From Gemmatimonadota bacterium (GTDB lineage: Bacteria > Latescibacterota > UBA2968 > UBA8231): DNA of 64,000 bases. Below are positions 43,396 through 52,519 of the stretch, one piece after another (position 1 is the stretch's first letter; every line of letters starts with the position of its first letter). The stretch is taken from positions 62,001 through 126,000 of the forward strand of contig JABJJN010000021.1 of assembly GCA_018660835.1 (NCBI GenBank). The letters are read 5' to 3'. A model generated the notes under the pieces. The model did not search any database, was not told where the DNA came from, and saw nothing but the letters and a program-made list of their open reading frames with translations. The position numbers and the translations under genes are program-made.

Positions 43396-43711
43396 TATCC
43401 TACGTCCCTCCCACCTTGCCAGGTCTGTCCGACCTCAACATCCATACAGTCAAGTAATGCAATTTCCAAGCCAATCGCAGCTACTTGGCGGCAATAACCT
43501 GACTTTCCTCTGGAAATATGCGAGAGCAGCCGGCAGGTGGGCCGCCGAAGGTGTCGTTGCCTGGCGACGGACGCCACTGAGTGGCGCTCAGCGCCGATCT
43601 TGCATCGGAGAGTGGCAGCATCTTCAGATCGTGAGGTGATCTGCCGATATAGGTCATATACGCAAGCTACTGCAAGACCCCTGCTTAAATGGCTCCCGCC
43701 AGGATTGCATC
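43396..43711. other. 316-base intergenic region between divergent genes
   Basis: No coding frame with a start and a recognisable protein is visible. The stretch separates the minus-strand permease operon from the plus-strand methyltransferase, so both promoters should lie here. Its main content is a run of small hairpins at 43573-43643, described separately. AGGA eight bases before ATG 43712 is the methyltransferase ribosome-binding site. Confidence 0.7.
43573..43643. repeat. Cluster of four small inverted repeats
   Basis: Four dyads follow each other: GCCAC/GTGGC with loop TGA (43573-43585), GGCGC/GCGCC with loop TCA (43583-43595), CCGAT/ATCGG with a five-base loop (43594-43608) and CAGATC/GATCTG with a seven-base loop (43625-43643). 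The first three share arm bases, so adjacent hairpins compete, as in switch-like leaders. This may be a structured 5' leader of the methyltransferase gene, an sRNA, or chance in GC-rich DNA. Confidence 0.4.
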
Positions 43712-44481
43712 ATGAACCCCGGACAGACATACGAGGATCTCGGCCTGCATCTGGCACCGGGTAGTCAGCACTACCGAGCCTTCATCGGCCCCGCAGAGGA
43801 CTACGATCTGGTCTCGGCCATGTCCTTCGGGCTGCTCACGACGCTCGGACTGCGCCAGCACCACTCGCTGCTTGATATCGGTTGTGGCTCTCTGCGCAAT
43901 GGCGTCTGCTGATCCCGTACCTGAACAAGGGGAATTACGTCGGTATCGAGCCGAATGAATGGCTTGTGAAAGAGGGAATCGCGCGCGAAGTAGGGGAGGA
44001 CCAGATCCGCATCAAGGAGCCGCGGTTCTTGTATGCGGATTCGGCAGCGAATCTCGGTGATGACGAGGTGTTCGACTTCGCCGTCGCCCAGTCGATCTTC
44101 AGTCATTGCGGTCGCGACCTCCTGGAGCAGTGGCTCAAGGAGGTCTCTGCGCATCTGAGTGACAGCGGCGCCCTGGTGGCAACATTCATTGGCGGTGCAG
44201 TAGACTTCGTCGGCAGCGGCTGGGTCTACCCGGGCTGCGTCACGTTCCGGCTGGAGACGATGCTACAGATGTCGATGAGTGCCGGCCTCCGCTTCCGCCT
44301 CCTCGATTGGCGACACCCCAGACAGCACTGGGCGCTCTTCGCAGCACCCGGATTCGAGGATTCCTGGCTGGCTGAGAAGACGCCGTCATGGAATACGGCG
44401 GTGGACTCAGGCGTGTGGAATTCTTTATCTCCAGCCGACCTGCTGAGTGGTCTCGCGAGCAAACCCTCCCCGGGACGCTAA
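43712..44481 (+). pseudogene. Class I SAM-dependent methyltransferase (frameshifted; possibly a sequence error)
   Basis: The N-terminal part ends with the SAM-binding motif 'SLLDIGCGSLRNG' and then stops. The continuation in another frame, 'LLIPYLNKGNYVGIEPNEWLVKEGI', follows this motif directly in related methyltransferases, then 'FDFAVAQSIFSHCGRDLLEQWLKEV' and 'WRHPRQHWALFA'. One added base in 43901-43907 (ggcgtc to ggccgtc) restores 256 residues with Arg before LLIPYL. The acceptor is unknown. AGGA precedes ATG 43712. Confidence 0.85.
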
Positions 44482-44671
44482 GGGTCACTCCAACCTTCGG
44501 GTCACGAGCGCGTGACCCGCACCACTCAGATCGCAGCTTCGATTTGGCTGGCCTATCGCGCTTGTCTTGCGAGCAGCCGAAGGCGAGTTGTCAGGACGCG
44601 CACGCCAACCTGTCGTATTGTTCAGTCTCTCAGCCACAGCTCCTCATCAATCAAGAAAGAGTCCTGGCTAG

Positions 44672-45730
44672 ATGGACATCCTGGAAGCCCTCACTGCAGA
44701 CGAGATCCGACGCTTCGTGCGAGACGGTTTTCTTGTGAAGAGAAGAGTTCTCGACCCCGCGCTGTGCGCCGCCGCCCGGGACAGACTGTGGGCAGGAAAC
44801 ACCTCCAGTCATCTGCGTCGAGATGACCCCAGCACCTGGCTGGGCGGTCTGCCGGAGTCGGACCGTCAGAGTACCCCCGATGGTATGAATGATCGCACCG
44901 GCGACCACGGCTGGCGACTGCGTGAGCTGTCTGGCGATGAGCAGATGATCGACCTGCTACCGCGCCGTGTCTTTCCCTGGTTCGAGCAGCTGCTCGGGGA
45001 AGGTGAGGTCGTGACACCGGAGGTTACGTCTACTGTGGCCGATCCCGATCCGCGCGGCAGCCGTCTGCGAGGCTGGCCGGTCTGGGGTGGTAAGGAACTG
45101 CGGGGGGCCTACTGCGTGTTGCCAAAAGAGCGCAAGAATCCATCGCCTTCACTGGCCGACGCCGCACGAAAGGGTGCGCATATCGATCCTGAGCCGATGC
45201 ATATGGTGGTGAGCGGCTACATCGACATGGTGCCCAAGAGTGGGGGGGGCATCGCCCTCTTCCCCGGGAGCCACCGTCTGCTCTACGAAGCCGAACCGAG
45301 TTCCGCTGATATCGCCTGCTACACAGCCCTGCACCCTCCCCATCCCGACAGCGGCGTCGCCGCCTTCGAGTTGCCAAAGCCTCCAGGTCTCAAGGACGCG
45401 CTCGCCGACATCGAACCGGTTGAGTTCCACGGCGACGAGGGGGACGTGGTTCTGTGGCACGGACGGATGTATCACTCGGCCACGCCGAACTACAGTCCAC
45501 AGATCCGCCAGATGATTCTGTATGACGCGTACAAGAAGTCGGTGTATGAGAGGGCCTACGCGGGTCGGTATGTCCGGGGGCGGCAGGCGTCACCGCCGCC
45601 GAATGTGAGGAATGAATACGGACTCGAACTCGGTCCAGCGGCACCACCACCGGAACCTCGCGTGGAGGGGCCGGGTCTCTGGGACGACTGGAGTGAGGTG
45701 GTGCGCAATGCAGCGTCGACTTCTTCGTAG
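44672..45730 (+). CDS. Phytanoyl-CoA dioxygenase (PhyH) family protein
   Basis: A 352-residue Fe(II)/2-oxoglutarate oxygenase, longer than the usual ~270. It opens with 'LTADEIRRFVRDGFLVKRRVLDPALC'. The HxD motif is in 'KGAHIDPEPMHMVVSGY' and the distal His in 'LWHGRMYHSATPNYSPQIRQM', with the Arg that would bind 2-oxoglutarate. The extra length is in the middle ('ADPDPRGSRLRGWPVWGG') and in a Pro-rich C-terminal tail. A Gfo/Idh gene follows 54 bases later on the same strand, a pairing common in genomes rich in these families. Confidence 0.87.
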   Translation: MDILEALTADEIRRFVRDGFLVKRRVLDPALCAAARDRLWAGNTSSHLRRDDPSTWLGGLPESDRQSTPDGMNDRTGDHGWRLRELSGDEQMIDLLPRRVFPWFEQLLGEGEVVTPEVTSTVADPDPRGSRLRGWPVWGGKELRGAYCVLPKERKNPSPSLADAARKGAHIDPEPMHMVVSGYIDMVPKSGGGIALFPGSHRLLYEAEPSSADIACYTALHPPHPDSGVAAFELPKPPGLKDALADIEPVEFHGDEGDVVLWHGRMYHSATPNYSPQIRQMILYDAYKKSVYERAYAGRYVRGRQASPPPNVRNEYGLELGPAAPPPEPRVEGPGLWDDWSEVVRNAASTSS

Positions 45731-45784
45731 GGAATCTCGCCAACCGACGAGGCAGAAAACGATCACAAGCGAAGGAAAGAACAG

Positions 45785-46918
45785 ATGAGCCCAACAACCG
45801 AAGACACGACGCCCATCCAGGGCTTCGAGCCCGCCGAGACGGACACCGAGGCGGCAGGTGAATGGCAGCCCGTTTCCGACCGCAAGATTCGCATTGGCAT
45901 CGCCGGGCAGGGCGTGTGCGGCTTCGGGGCGGCTTTCCACTTTCAGCATCACCCGAACGTGATCGTCGCTGCTGTGGCAGATCTCGATCCTGACAAGCGG
46001 GCGGCGCTGGCCACTGCGTGCCGTTGCGAGACCACCTATGAATCGTGCGAGGATCTGATCGGCGATGATACGCTGGAGGCGGTTTTCATCGCCACGGATG
46101 CACCGAGCCACGCACGGCTGGCCATTGCTGCTTTGAAGGCCGGCAAGCACGTGGCCTCCGCCGTACCAGCAGTGTTCGGCTCCCTCGAAGATGCGGACGC
46201 TCTCTACCAGGCTTATCGAGGGTCGGACCGGCAATACATGATGTTCGAGACCTCCTACTTTCACGATGATCTCTATCGCATGCGGGAGATGTACCGCTCC
46301 GGTGCGCTGGGCAAAGTGATCTACGCCGAAGGGGAGTACTGGCACTACTTCGGCACACCTCTTGCAGCGCATGGGGCCTGGCGCACGGGACTGCCGCCAC
46401 AGTGGTATCCCACCCACTCCAATGCCTATTACGTCGGCGTCACGGGTGGCAGCTTTACCGAGGTCTCCTGTATGGGCTACCCCAGCCCCATCGAACATCT
46501 GCAGGCTCAGAACAATCACTTCGGCAATCCCTTCGGCACAGAGATCGCGATGTTCCGTACCAGCGAGGGTGGCATGGCTCGCATGGGGGTGAGTTGGGAT
46601 ACGCCCGGCGTCGGCGGTGAGATGGGACGGCTACGCACCGAGAAGGGGACTTTCTACGGTGACTTCAAAAGTGGCCAGCCCGACGATGAACCGCCCCCCG
46701 TCATCACGCGACCGCCCCTGCCCCCTGGTGTCGATGCCGGCGGTCACGGCGGCTCTCATGGCCAACTGATGAGTGAATTCGTCGAAGCCCTTCTGCAGGA
46801 GCGTACGCCTCTGGTGGACATTGCTCAGTCGCTGAACATGACGGTGAGTGGCATCGTCGCTCACGAGTCTGCACTCAGAGGCGGGGAACTGCTCAAGATT
46901 CCACAGTACAGCCTGTAG
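45785..46918 (+). CDS. Gfo/Idh/MocA family protein lacking the EKP motif
   Basis: A 377-residue oxidoreductase-fold protein with a polar N-terminal extension of ~34 residues before the Rossmann strand 'IRIGIAGQGVCGFGAAFHF'. The usual CEKP motif after GKHV is replaced by 'ASAVPAVFG', so the conserved Lys is missing. 'YFHDDLYRMREMYRSGALGKVIYAEGEYWHYFG' and the C-terminal 'GGHGGSHGQLMSEFVEALLQ' with its His residues are family features. Without the Lys it may use a different mechanism or another catalytic base. AAGGA lies about nine bases before the ATG. Confidence 0.85.
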   Translation: MSPTTEDTTPIQGFEPAETDTEAAGEWQPVSDRKIRIGIAGQGVCGFGAAFHFQHHPNVIVAAVADLDPDKRAALATACRCETTYESCEDLIGDDTLEAVFIATDAPSHARLAIAALKAGKHVASAVPAVFGSLEDADALYQAYRGSDRQYMMFETSYFHDDLYRMREMYRSGALGKVIYAEGEYWHYFGTPLAAHGAWRTGLPPQWYPTHSNAYYVGVTGGSFTEVSCMGYPSPIEHLQAQNNHFGNPFGTEIAMFRTSEGGMARMGVSWDTPGVGGEMGRLRTEKGTFYGDFKSGQPDDEPPPVITRPPLPPGVDAGGHGGSHGQLMSEFVEALLQERTPLVDIAQSLNMTVSGIVAHESALRGGELLKIPQYSL

Positions 46919-46978
46919 ATTACCTACGCAGACCGCCGGGATCACGTCCTGGAGAAAGTCATGGCCGAGTGACGACCT

Positions 46979-48085
46979 ATGCGACAGTTTGTGCTCACGA
47001 TCACTGTATTAGTCGTCGCCGCCGGTACGAGCCCGTGCGACGCTCAGAAGGCTCACGAGTTGTCCGGCTCACGGACCACCGGCATCCCGCTGGTCAACTT
47101 CAGCTCTGACGACGGCACCGGATATGGTCTTCGGGTCAACCACTTCGAATACGACGGGACGAGTGTACCCTATCGGCGAAAGTACAGCGCCCAGGCCTTC
47201 ATAACGACGGGGGGCAAGTGGGTGCATCGGCTACTCGTGGACGCCCCGCAATTCTGGCCCGGGCAGCGCCTCGAGGCAGAACTCGTGTACCAGAAGGAAG
47301 ATTTCGCCAATTACTATGGTAATCTTAGCGACGAAGAAGCTGATTCTTACTCGAAAGACCAGAAGACCTTCAGGCAGGCTTTTCCCGAGTTCAGGATCAA
47401 ATGGATTGGTGCGCTGCGACTCCCATGGCGCGTACGCGTGGGGGGGCGTCTAAGCCGCAATGATATCACACCGAATTCATCCACCGGCAGCGTTCTCGCA
47501 GATCTCGCCCCCCTCGGCGCCGATGGGGGATTCTTCGCGCAGGTCCACGGTTCACTGAGATACGATAGCCGTGACAACTACAACAATGCCACGTCCGGCG
47601 TGCTGGAGGAATTGCTCGTCGACTTCGGCGTCGGCGGCGGTGGCGATTACCATGGCACCACGCTCAGCTTCAGTCACCGGCACTTTCAGCCCCTCGTACC
47701 AGGTCTGGTTCTGGCCCACAGGCTGAATGTCGACTGGACTCTCGGAAGCCTGCCATTCTACGAGGAGCTGGATATGGGGGGAAGCAGTACGGTCCGCGGT
47801 GCTGCCAGTGCCAGAGAACGGGGCGAAGCGCGCATGCTCCTGAATGGTGAGTTGCGCTGGCGGGGTGTGTCGCTGTGGAAGCGCCAGCAGATGTATCTGG
47901 GCCTCTCGGCCTTCGCCGATTTCGGTCAGATCTTTGCGCGTGATGAATTGCCAGACAACGGTGGATGGCGGCGGGGCAACGGCGTCGGCCTCCGCTACCA
48001 TTGGCAGAGCACCATCGTTCGTGCCGACTATGGCTCCTCCTCCGGGCGCACGGCCATCTATATCACATTCTCGCAGGTCTTCTGA
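46979..48085 (+). CDS. BamA/TamA-like outer-membrane beta-barrel protein
   Basis: A 368-residue outer-membrane protein. A signal peptide of about 22 residues ends in 'GTSPCDAQ'. The rest is alternating beta strands of a C-terminal Omp85/surface-antigen barrel: 'LDMGGSSTVRGAASARERGEARMLLNGELRW' carries the V/I-R-G motif of the L6 loop, and the protein ends in an aromatic residue (QVF). POTRA domains are absent, so it is only a barrel of about 12-16 strands, like patatin-type or small BamA-family porins. Role in export or assembly is unknown. Confidence 0.82.
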   Translation: MRQFVLTITVLVVAAGTSPCDAQKAHELSGSRTTGIPLVNFSSDDGTGYGLRVNHFEYDGTSVPYRRKYSAQAFITTGGKWVHRLLVDAPQFWPGQRLEAELVYQKEDFANYYGNLSDEEADSYSKDQKTFRQAFPEFRIKWIGALRLPWRVRVGGRLSRNDITPNSSTGSVLADLAPLGADGGFFAQVHGSLRYDSRDNYNNATSGVLEELLVDFGVGGGGDYHGTTLSFSHRHFQPLVPGLVLAHRLNVDWTLGSLPFYEELDMGGSSTVRGAASARERGEARMLLNGELRWRGVSLWKRQQMYLGLSAFADFGQIFARDELPDNGGWRRGNGVGLRYHWQSTIVRADYGSSSGRTAIYITFSQVF

Positions 48086-48096
48086 AGGCGAAGCAG

Positions 48097-48768
48097 ATGG
48101 AGCTGTTCTCGATCCGCCATCTGTTCTGGCTCGGCGTGACCGTCCTGTTCGTCATCGGCTGTATCAATATGAGACGGCTGCCATTGACCTGCCGCTGGCA
48201 CAGGTTCTTCAAGGTAGCGGTCTTCGCCCTCGTGCTGGTCAATGAGGTGTGCTGGTTCGGTTACCGACATATCGTCGCCGACGTTGCCCTCGTCAGGAAT
48301 CTGCCCCTGCACCTGTGCGATATTTCTGTCTTCGTCATGTTCGTGGCCCTCACCACGAATAACAAGCGTTTCGCCGAGCTCTCGTACTTCCCCGGTGTCG
48401 TTGGCGCCCTGCTCGCCGTCTGTCTGCCGGCGATCTCGGAGTCCGGAGCCATTCGGACGATCGCCGAGATCCGCTACTTCGTGACGCATATCGCGCTGGT
48501 TGGTATCGGCTTTTATCTCACCTTCGGCCGCCACTACAGACCACCGATCCGGGCCGTGCTGCGCAGCTATGTCGCCGTTCATGTCTACGCTTTGGTTGTC
48601 ACACCCCTCAACCTGTTTCTCGGTACCAACTATTTTTTCACTCTATCAGCTCCGAAGCAAATCGCCTTCATTCAACAGTATCCGCACTGGCTGTTTGTTG
48701 TCGCCGCATCGATGACCTTCCTGATCCTGTTTTCGCTGATGTACCTTCCCTTCGTGCGTCGGACTTGA
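48097..48768 (+). CDS. YwaF/TMEM164-like (TIGR02206) integral membrane protein
   Basis: A 223-residue membrane protein with six or seven hydrophobic helices. 'NLPLHLCDISVFVMFVALTTNNKRFAELSYFPGVVGALLAVCLP' is the recognisable core of the TIGR02206/YwaF family, followed by 'IRYFVTHIALVGIGFYLTFG' with a conserved His and 'NYFFTLSAP'. The family has no firm function in bacteria; animal TMEM164 relatives are acyltransferases acting on ether lipids. AAGG nine bases before ATG 48097 decides the start over longer frames. Confidence 0.78.
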   Translation: MELFSIRHLFWLGVTVLFVIGCINMRRLPLTCRWHRFFKVAVFALVLVNEVCWFGYRHIVADVALVRNLPLHLCDISVFVMFVALTTNNKRFAELSYFPGVVGALLAVCLPAISESGAIRTIAEIRYFVTHIALVGIGFYLTFGRHYRPPIRAVLRSYVAVHVYALVVTPLNLFLGTNYFFTLSAPKQIAFIQQYPHWLFVVAASMTFLILFSLMYLPFVRRT

Positions 48769-48845
48769 ACCAGATCAGCGCTAAATCGGGGTGGCCGTTG
48801 CCGCTTCGACTCTCCGAATCCACAGCACAGAAGAGGTAGATAACT

Positions 48846-50483
48846 ATGGCAGCAGCACTCCAGACCCGCCTTCTGAGCTCTTTGACCAAGGTCTTCGCAG
48901 ACGAGGATCTGCAGGACGCAGCGTATCGACGTGGCAGCTGCCTGCGCGGCGAGGTTTTTTCGTTCCAACTGGCCTACCGGTCGGCGTCCATGCTGAGAGA
49001 TCTGCAGGTGGAGGTCAACTCGGATTTGCAGCGCTACATCCAGCTGCGTACGGTGGGGCTCGTGCCGGGCGAGTTTCATGGCGCCCAGGTTGACGACCAC
49101 GTCCTGCGGACAACACCGGGACTGTTTCCGGATCCTCTGTACCCGGCAGAGGAGAGACTGCCGGTGCCCCCGGGCCAGTGGCGATCGATCTGGGTCACGG
49201 TGCGCGTGCCGACCCGTGCCAAAGCAGGTATCCACGAGATCGAGTTGGTACTGACAAGGGGTGGACGCAAGGAGGCTGCGGGCACATTCAGTCTCGACGT
49301 GCTGCCTGCTACGCTACCGGCACAGCAACTCAAGCACACGAGCTGGTTTCATACGGACTGCATCGCCACGCACTACCAGGACGATGTATGGAGTCCGGCT
49401 CACTGGCGGCGTGTTGAGCAATTTGTACGCAGCGCCGTCGATCACGGCATCAATATGCTGTTGACGCCATTGTTCACGCCGCCTCTGGATACCCAGGTGG
49501 GAGGTGAGCGACCCACGGTGCAGCTCGTCGATGTGCGTCTTGTGGCCAAAGATCAATATGCCTTCGATTTTGCTCGACTGGATCGGTGGGTACGCATGGC
49601 GGATACGGCAGGTGTGCGTTTCTTCGAGATGTCGCACCTATTCACTCAGTGGGGGGCGGCACACTGTCCGAAGATCGTTGCTACGGACAAGGGCAAACCG
49701 AAGAAGATCTTCGGTTGGAAGGACCGTGCCGGAGGGCCACGTTATCGGGCGTTCCTCGACCAATTCTTGCCGGCTCTGGTGCGCTACATCGACAGGAAAG
49801 GTCTGCGCAAACGCTGTTTCTTCCACGTCTCGGACGAACCCCACGCGGACCATCTGGCGTCCTTCGCCGCCGCTGCCAAGATCATGCACACGCATCTGTC
49901 GGGTTTCCCCTTCATCGACGCATTGTCCAACGTGGAGTATTACGACGACGGTCTTGTGCAGCATCCCATCCCGGCGAGCAATCACATCGAACCCTTCGTC
50001 GAGCGTGGTATCAAACAGTTGTGGACCTACTACTGCGTGTCTCAATGGCAGGGTGTGTCGAATCGGTTCTACTGCATGCCGTCCTCACGCAATCGGATTC
50101 TCGGGACGCAACTGTATCGATATGACCTGGCCGGTTTTCTGCATTGGGGTTTCAATTTCTGGTACAGCCAGTTCTCCACACGCGCTCTGGATCCCTTTCG
50201 CGAAACCGACGCAGGTGGGAATTTTCCCGCAGGGGATGCCTATCTCGTGTATCCTGGCCCGGAAGGACCCATCGACTCGATTCGTGGCGAGGTCTTCCGC
50301 GAAGCACTGCAGGATCAACGTGCTCTGCAGCTACTGGAAAAGCGGCAAGGGCGGGATCGCACGGTGAAATTGCTGGAGCGAGGCCTCGACGAGCCAATCA
50401 CTATGACAGGTTATCCGCGCGATGCTGTCTGGTTGCTACGCATGCGTGACCGGATCAATCGGCGCCTTGCAGACATCGCGTGA
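48846..50483 (+). CDS. GH123-type (DUF4091) glycoside hydrolase-like protein
   Basis: A 545-residue protein. The N-terminal ~160 residues form a beta-sandwich ('EVFSFQLAYRSASMLRDLQVEV', 'RSIWVTVRVPTRAKAGIHEIELVL'). A TIM-barrel domain follows with 'CFFHVSDEPHADHLASFAAAAK'; its adjacent Asp-Glu pair matches the catalytic pair of GH123 enzymes that use the substrate N-acetyl group. The C-terminal 'GFLHWGFNFWYSQF' and 'DSIRGEVFREALQDQRALQLLE' are typical of the DUF4091/GH123 catalytic region. No signal peptide is seen, so it is probably cytoplasmic. N-acetylgalactosamine-containing glycans are possible substrates. Confidence 0.8.
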   Translation: MAAALQTRLLSSLTKVFADEDLQDAAYRRGSCLRGEVFSFQLAYRSASMLRDLQVEVNSDLQRYIQLRTVGLVPGEFHGAQVDDHVLRTTPGLFPDPLYPAEERLPVPPGQWRSIWVTVRVPTRAKAGIHEIELVLTRGGRKEAAGTFSLDVLPATLPAQQLKHTSWFHTDCIATHYQDDVWSPAHWRRVEQFVRSAVDHGINMLLTPLFTPPLDTQVGGERPTVQLVDVRLVAKDQYAFDFARLDRWVRMADTAGVRFFEMSHLFTQWGAAHCPKIVATDKGKPKKIFGWKDRAGGPRYRAFLDQFLPALVRYIDRKGLRKRCFFHVSDEPHADHLASFAAAAKIMHTHLSGFPFIDALSNVEYYDDGLVQHPIPASNHIEPFVERGIKQLWTYYCVSQWQGVSNRFYCMPSSRNRILGTQLYRYDLAGFLHWGFNFWYSQFSTRALDPFRETDAGGNFPAGDAYLVYPGPEGPIDSIRGEVFREALQDQRALQLLEKRQGRDRTVKLLERGLDEPITMTGYPRDAVWLLRMRDRINRRLADIA

Positions 50484-50593
50484 ACGGGCCCGGTAGCTGA
50501 TGTGCGTGACAACGGCGATTTGCGCTAGTTAAAGGAAGTGGCTCGTTGCACAACGATCGTCGGGCTGCAGGGCTACAACGCGAGGAGGATGAC

Positions 50594-51055
50594 ATGCCGG
50601 GTGAACGAGTGCGTCAGTGTCTGGACGAGGCACGGATCCGCTACATCATCATTCGCCATTCGCCGGAGTTCACTGCACAGGAGATCGCCGCGACAACCCA
50701 CATTCGTGGCAAGGAACTGGCGAAGACGGTGATGGTGAAGATCGACGGGAGCATGGCGATGGCCGTGATCACGGCGTCGAGCAAGGTCGACCTGGAGCGT
50801 CTACGGGAAGCTGTCGGAGCCGAGTCCGCTGAACTCGCCACGGAGGAGGAATTCGGTGGCCTGTTCCCCGAGTGTGAGGTGGGTGCGATGCCGCCCTTCG
50901 GCCAGCTCTACGATATGCCGGTGTTCGTCGATGCGTTGCTGCGCGAAGACGAAGAGATCGCCTTCAATGCCGGCAGCCACATCGATCTCATCCAGATGTC
51001 GTACACCGACTACGAGCGTGTCGTGTCACCGGCAATCGTCAGGATCAGGGCGTAG
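50594..51055 (+). CDS. YbaK/EbsC (ProX-type) aminoacyl-tRNA deacylase-like protein
   Basis: A 153-residue stand-alone editing-domain protein. 'RYIIIRHSPEFTAQEIAATTHIRGKELAKTVMVKIDG' is the start of the YbaK fold with the substrate-site Lys in 'GKELAKTV', and 'GAMPPFGQLYDMPVFVD' is the conserved GxxPPfG loop. The family hydrolyses mischarged tRNAs or other aminoacyl esters. GGAGG lies five bases before ATG 50594, clearly deciding the start. It precedes the NfeD-stomatin operon by 63 bases. Confidence 0.87.
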   Translation: MPGERVRQCLDEARIRYIIIRHSPEFTAQEIAATTHIRGKELAKTVMVKIDGSMAMAVITASSKVDLERLREAVGAESAELATEEEFGGLFPECEVGAMPPFGQLYDMPVFVDALLREDEEIAFNAGSHIDLIQMSYTDYERVVSPAIVRIRA

Positions 51056-51118
51056 GCGGCGGGTGGATTCGTTTAGCAGATTGACGAGTGCAGCCAGTGT
51101 TCCCATCCTGAGGTCCTC

Positions 51119-51583
51119 ATGCTGACGACATGGATCATCGCCGGGGTTGTACTGATTCTCCTTGAACTCATCCTGCCCGGGATGGTACTCGGCTTCCTCG
51201 GCGGCGGTGCACTGATTGTTGCTGCCCTCATCTGGTGGGGCTGGATCGACACCTGGACCTCTTCCCTCACTACCTGGTTCATCGTCTGTGTCGTCCTGTT
51301 AGTGACGCTACGGGGATTCTTCCAGCGTCTTGTCGGCGGCGAGTCGGAAGTTCAATCGACGGATGAAGATGTGGATGCATATGGCACGATTGTCGAAGTA
51401 GTGGAGACCATCACACCCGAGAGGCAGGGGCGGATTCACTATCGCGGCGCACCATGGGAAGCCATCTGCTACGACGGCACCATTGAAGCGGGAGGCAAGG
51501 CGACGCTCGCCTTCCGAGAGAATCTCGTGTGGGTCGTTGAGGCGGCCGATCCCCAGGAAGAGAAGTCCATACCCAGGAGCTGA
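51119..51583 (+). CDS. NfeD-like membrane protein (short form)
   Basis: A 154-residue protein of the short NfeD type, without the ClpP-like protease domain. Two hydrophobic segments ('WIIAGVVLILLELILPGMVLGFLGGGALIVAALIWWG' and 'LTTWFIVCVVLLVTL') lie in the first half, with the family's E-x2-LPG. The second half is the soluble OB-fold ('AYGTIVEVVETITPERQGRIHYRGAPWEAICYDGTIEAG'). NfeD proteins work with SPFH proteins, and two SPFH genes follow within two bases, one of whose ribosome-binding site lies in this gene's end. Confidence 0.88.
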   Translation: MLTTWIIAGVVLILLELILPGMVLGFLGGGALIVAALIWWGWIDTWTSSLTTWFIVCVVLLVTLRGFFQRLVGGESEVQSTDEDVDAYGTIVEVVETITPERQGRIHYRGAPWEAICYDGTIEAGGKATLAFRENLVWVVEAADPQEEKSIPRS

Positions 51584-51585
51584 CC

Positions 51586-52518
51586 ATGTCCTTGCTGACC
51601 CTCTTCACGATCCTCGTACTGATCGTGCTGTTCATCCTTCTCAAGACCTTCGTCATCGTTCCTATGCGCGAGGCGGTGGTCATCGAACGATTGGGTAAGT
51701 TCCGGGTGGTCCTGGATCCTGGATTTCATTTTCTCATTCCGTTTTTCGACCGGATCGCCTATCGCCATGAAACTCGCGAGCAGGTGATCGACATACCCAG
51801 CCAGGGCTGCATCACACGCGATAATATCCAGGTCGAGGTGGATGGTCTCGTCTACCTGCAGGTGCTCGATCCCAAACAGGCCAGCTATGGCATAGAGGAC
51901 TACAAGCGAGCCGGGATCAATCTTGCTCAGACGACGATGCGTTCCGAGATCGGCAAGCTCACCCTTGGCCAGTCCTTCTACGAGCGTGAAACCTTGAACG
52001 AGACGATCGTAAGAGAGATCGACAAGGCCTCCGATCCATGGGGGATCAAAGTCCTGCGCTACGAACTGAGAAATATCACGCCTTCAGACAACGTCGTACA
52101 CACGCTTGAGAGGCAGATGGAGGCAGAGCGCGAAAAACGTGCCGAAATCGTCAGGGCTTCGGCTGAGAAGGAGGCGACCATCAATGTTTCTGAAGGTGAG
52201 CGTCAGGAGGACATCAATCTCTCAGAAGGTGAAAAACAACGACGTATCAACGTCGCCAAGGGACGTGCCGAAGCGATCTCCATCGTCGCAGATGCGACGG
52301 CCGAGGGCACACGCTTGATTGCGGCTGCGGTGCAGCAGGAAGGCGGATCGGCGGCACTGAAGATGCAGTTGGTGGAAGAGTACATCGACACACTCACCGA
52401 TATCACGCAGGAAGCCAGCGTCTCTGTGGTGCCCCTGGAATTGGCAAAGATCAAGGGGTTTTTCGAAGGTCTATCGGATGTAGCGGACGGGGTGCCGACG
52501 CAGAAGGGGAGGGCCTGA
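51586..52518 (+). CDS. SPFH/stomatin-like protein (first paralog)
   Basis: A 310-residue membrane-anchored SPFH protein. One N-terminal helix ('SLLTLFTILVLIVLFILLKTFVIV') is followed by the SPFH domain ('AVVIERLGKFRVVLDPGFHFLIPFFDRIAYRHETREQVIDIPSQGCITRDNIQVEVDGLVYLQV'). A long coiled coil follows, with 11-residue units around 'INVSEGERQED', 'INLSEGEKQRR' and 'INVAKGRAEAI'. The family builds ring-shaped membrane scaffolds that organise proteases and microdomains. AGGAG lies inside the nfeD-like gene's end. The next SPFH gene starts one base after the stop. Confidence 0.92.
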   Translation: MSLLTLFTILVLIVLFILLKTFVIVPMREAVVIERLGKFRVVLDPGFHFLIPFFDRIAYRHETREQVIDIPSQGCITRDNIQVEVDGLVYLQVLDPKQASYGIEDYKRAGINLAQTTMRSEIGKLTLGQSFYERETLNETIVREIDKASDPWGIKVLRYELRNITPSDNVVHTLERQMEAEREKRAEIVRASAEKEATINVSEGERQEDINLSEGEKQRRINVAKGRAEAISIVADATAEGTRLIAAAVQQEGGSAALKMQLVEEYIDTLTDITQEASVSVVPLELAKIKGFFEGLSDVADGVPTQKGRA

Positions 52519-52519
52519 T

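Noticed and set aside
52160..52290. Repeat-like DNA that could suggest a CRISPR or minisatellite
   Set aside because: The repetition comes from 11-residue coiled-coil units in the SPFH protein; copies are degenerate and inside a coding frame, with no spacers.
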